From Nitrososphaerota archaeon (GTDB lineage: Archaea > Thermoproteota > Nitrososphaeria > Nitrososphaerales > JAGGXQ01), in the NCBI GenBank assembly GCA_021162925.1, contig JAGGXQ010000050.1, positions 1-6,430 on the forward strand: 6,430 nt of DNA, given 5' to 3'. Positions 6,132 to 6,430 of this stretch are shown here, in pieces. Below the pieces are notes generated by a model. That model made no database searches and was not told the origin of the DNA. It saw only the letters and a list, made by a program, of their open reading frames with translations. Made by a program: the position numbers and the translations under genes. Numbering within the stretch: position 1 is the first letter of the stretch; the number at the start of each line of letters is the position of its first letter.

Positions 6132-6136
6132 TTTTT
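6132..6136 (+). terminator. Possible T-tract terminator after rps10
   Basis: Five T bases lie 9 nt after the rps10 stop and immediately before the phosphatase ATG. Archaeal polymerases can terminate at short T-runs on the coding strand. The run is short and without a hairpin, so this is only a candidate; it would lie outside a leaderless phosphatase message. Confidence 0.25.
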
Positions 6137-6430
6137 ATGGATTTAGAATCCCTGCTCTCCGAGCTGAAATCCATCTCCCCGACTGGTTTTCTGAAACTCT
6201 TAGAGCGATCGGAGGAGCTTCTGAAGTCCGAGAGGAAAGGCTCTGGATGGCTCAGGGTGAAGGGGGGATGCGTGGAGCTGCCGAAGGAGAGGGTCGTGGT
6301 GGTCGGGGACATCCACGGGGACCTGGAGAGCCTGAAGGCCTTGCTCGAAAGGGTGTATCCGCTGGACGGGTACCTGCTCTTCCTGGGCGACTACGGGGAT
6401 AGGGGCGAGTATCCGGTCGAGGTCTATTAC
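6137..6430 (+). CDS. PPP-family serine/threonine protein phosphatase (3' partial)
   Basis: N-terminal 98 residues of a two-metal calcineurin-like phosphoesterase, cut by the window end. After an uncharacterised N-terminal segment (MDLESLLSELKSISPTGFLK and following), strand RVVVVGDIHGDLESL carries the first metal motif GDIHGD (57-62), and LLFLGDYGDRGEYPVEVYY carries the second, GDYGDRG (84-90). These correspond to GDxHG and GDxVDRG of the PP1/PP2A/calcineurin family, which removes phosphate from Ser/Thr (sometimes Tyr) of proteins; the GNHE motif should lie beyond the window. The usual Val of motif 2 is Gly here, while the metal-binding Asp residues and Arg are kept. The start is ATG 6137, 30 nt after a TATA box; an AGGAGGT at 6114-6120 is too far away (16 nt) to serve it normally. 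Diadenosine-tetraphosphatase-like enzymes share these motifs, but length and RGEYPVEV favour protein phosphatase. Confidence 0.85.
   Translation, partial: MDLESLLSELKSISPTGFLKLLERSEELLKSERKGSGWLRVKGGCVELPKERVVVVGDIHGDLESLKALLERVYPLDGYLLFLGDYGDRGEYPVEVYY

Noticed and set aside
1..6430. tRNA or other RNA gene, intein, insertion sequence, CRISPR or defence module.
   Set aside because: Gaps are 53 bp or less, conserved proteins run without insertions at the usual intein sites, and no inverted or regularly spaced repeats were seen.

Overview
The window is a compact, entirely plus-strand stretch of an archaeal chromosome. It carries the end of the RNA polymerase large-subunit operon running into the 'str' ribosomal operon: rpoA (5' end missing) - rpl30e - two small membrane-protein genes - nusA - rps12 - rps7 - tuf (EF-1A) - rps10 - start of a PPP-family phosphatase. 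Almost every base is coding; the largest gap is 53 bp.

Archaeal origin follows from eL30, the two-KH-only NusA, the archaeal/eukaryotic-type uS12, uS7, uS10 and EF-1A, and TATA-like boxes in place of bacterial promoters. Two features point to the TACK/Asgard side. RpoA reads through the usual A'/A'' break as one protein, and EF-1A carries the 11-residue G-domain insertion shared by 'eocyte' archaea and eukaryotes. Strong AUA (Ile) and AGG (Arg) preference and a fairly high GC content by eye suggest a thermophile. Korarchaeota is my best guess, with Aigarchaeota-like lineages as alternatives, but the sequence alone does not settle it.

Layout: 1-2121 is the C-terminal 706 residues of unsplit RpoA, with bridge helix, trigger loop and jaw. 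2124-2435 is eL30, translationally coupled to rpoA. 2432-2901 holds two overlapping two-helix membrane proteins resembling DUF131. 2915-3358 is NusA, 3398-3832 uS12, 3837-4433 uS7, 4487-5800 EF-1A and 5808-6122 uS10. 6137-6430 is the N-terminal 98 residues of a metal-dependent Ser/Thr phosphatase that runs off the window. No EF-2 gene lies between rps7 and tuf.

The genes belong together as transcription (RpoA, NusA) and translation (S7, S10, S12, L30e, EF-1A) machinery. TATA-like elements before nusA, rps12, tuf and the phosphatase suggest several internal transcription starts rather than one message. Genes inside transcription units, such as rpl30e and rps7, have strong Shine-Dalgarno sequences with TTG starts. 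Genes just after a TATA box start with ATG, and their Shine-Dalgarno signals are weak to moderate. No RNA gene, mobile element, CRISPR array or intein was found. Most of the window is ordinary core machinery; the unusual part is the pair of membrane-protein genes inserted in it.
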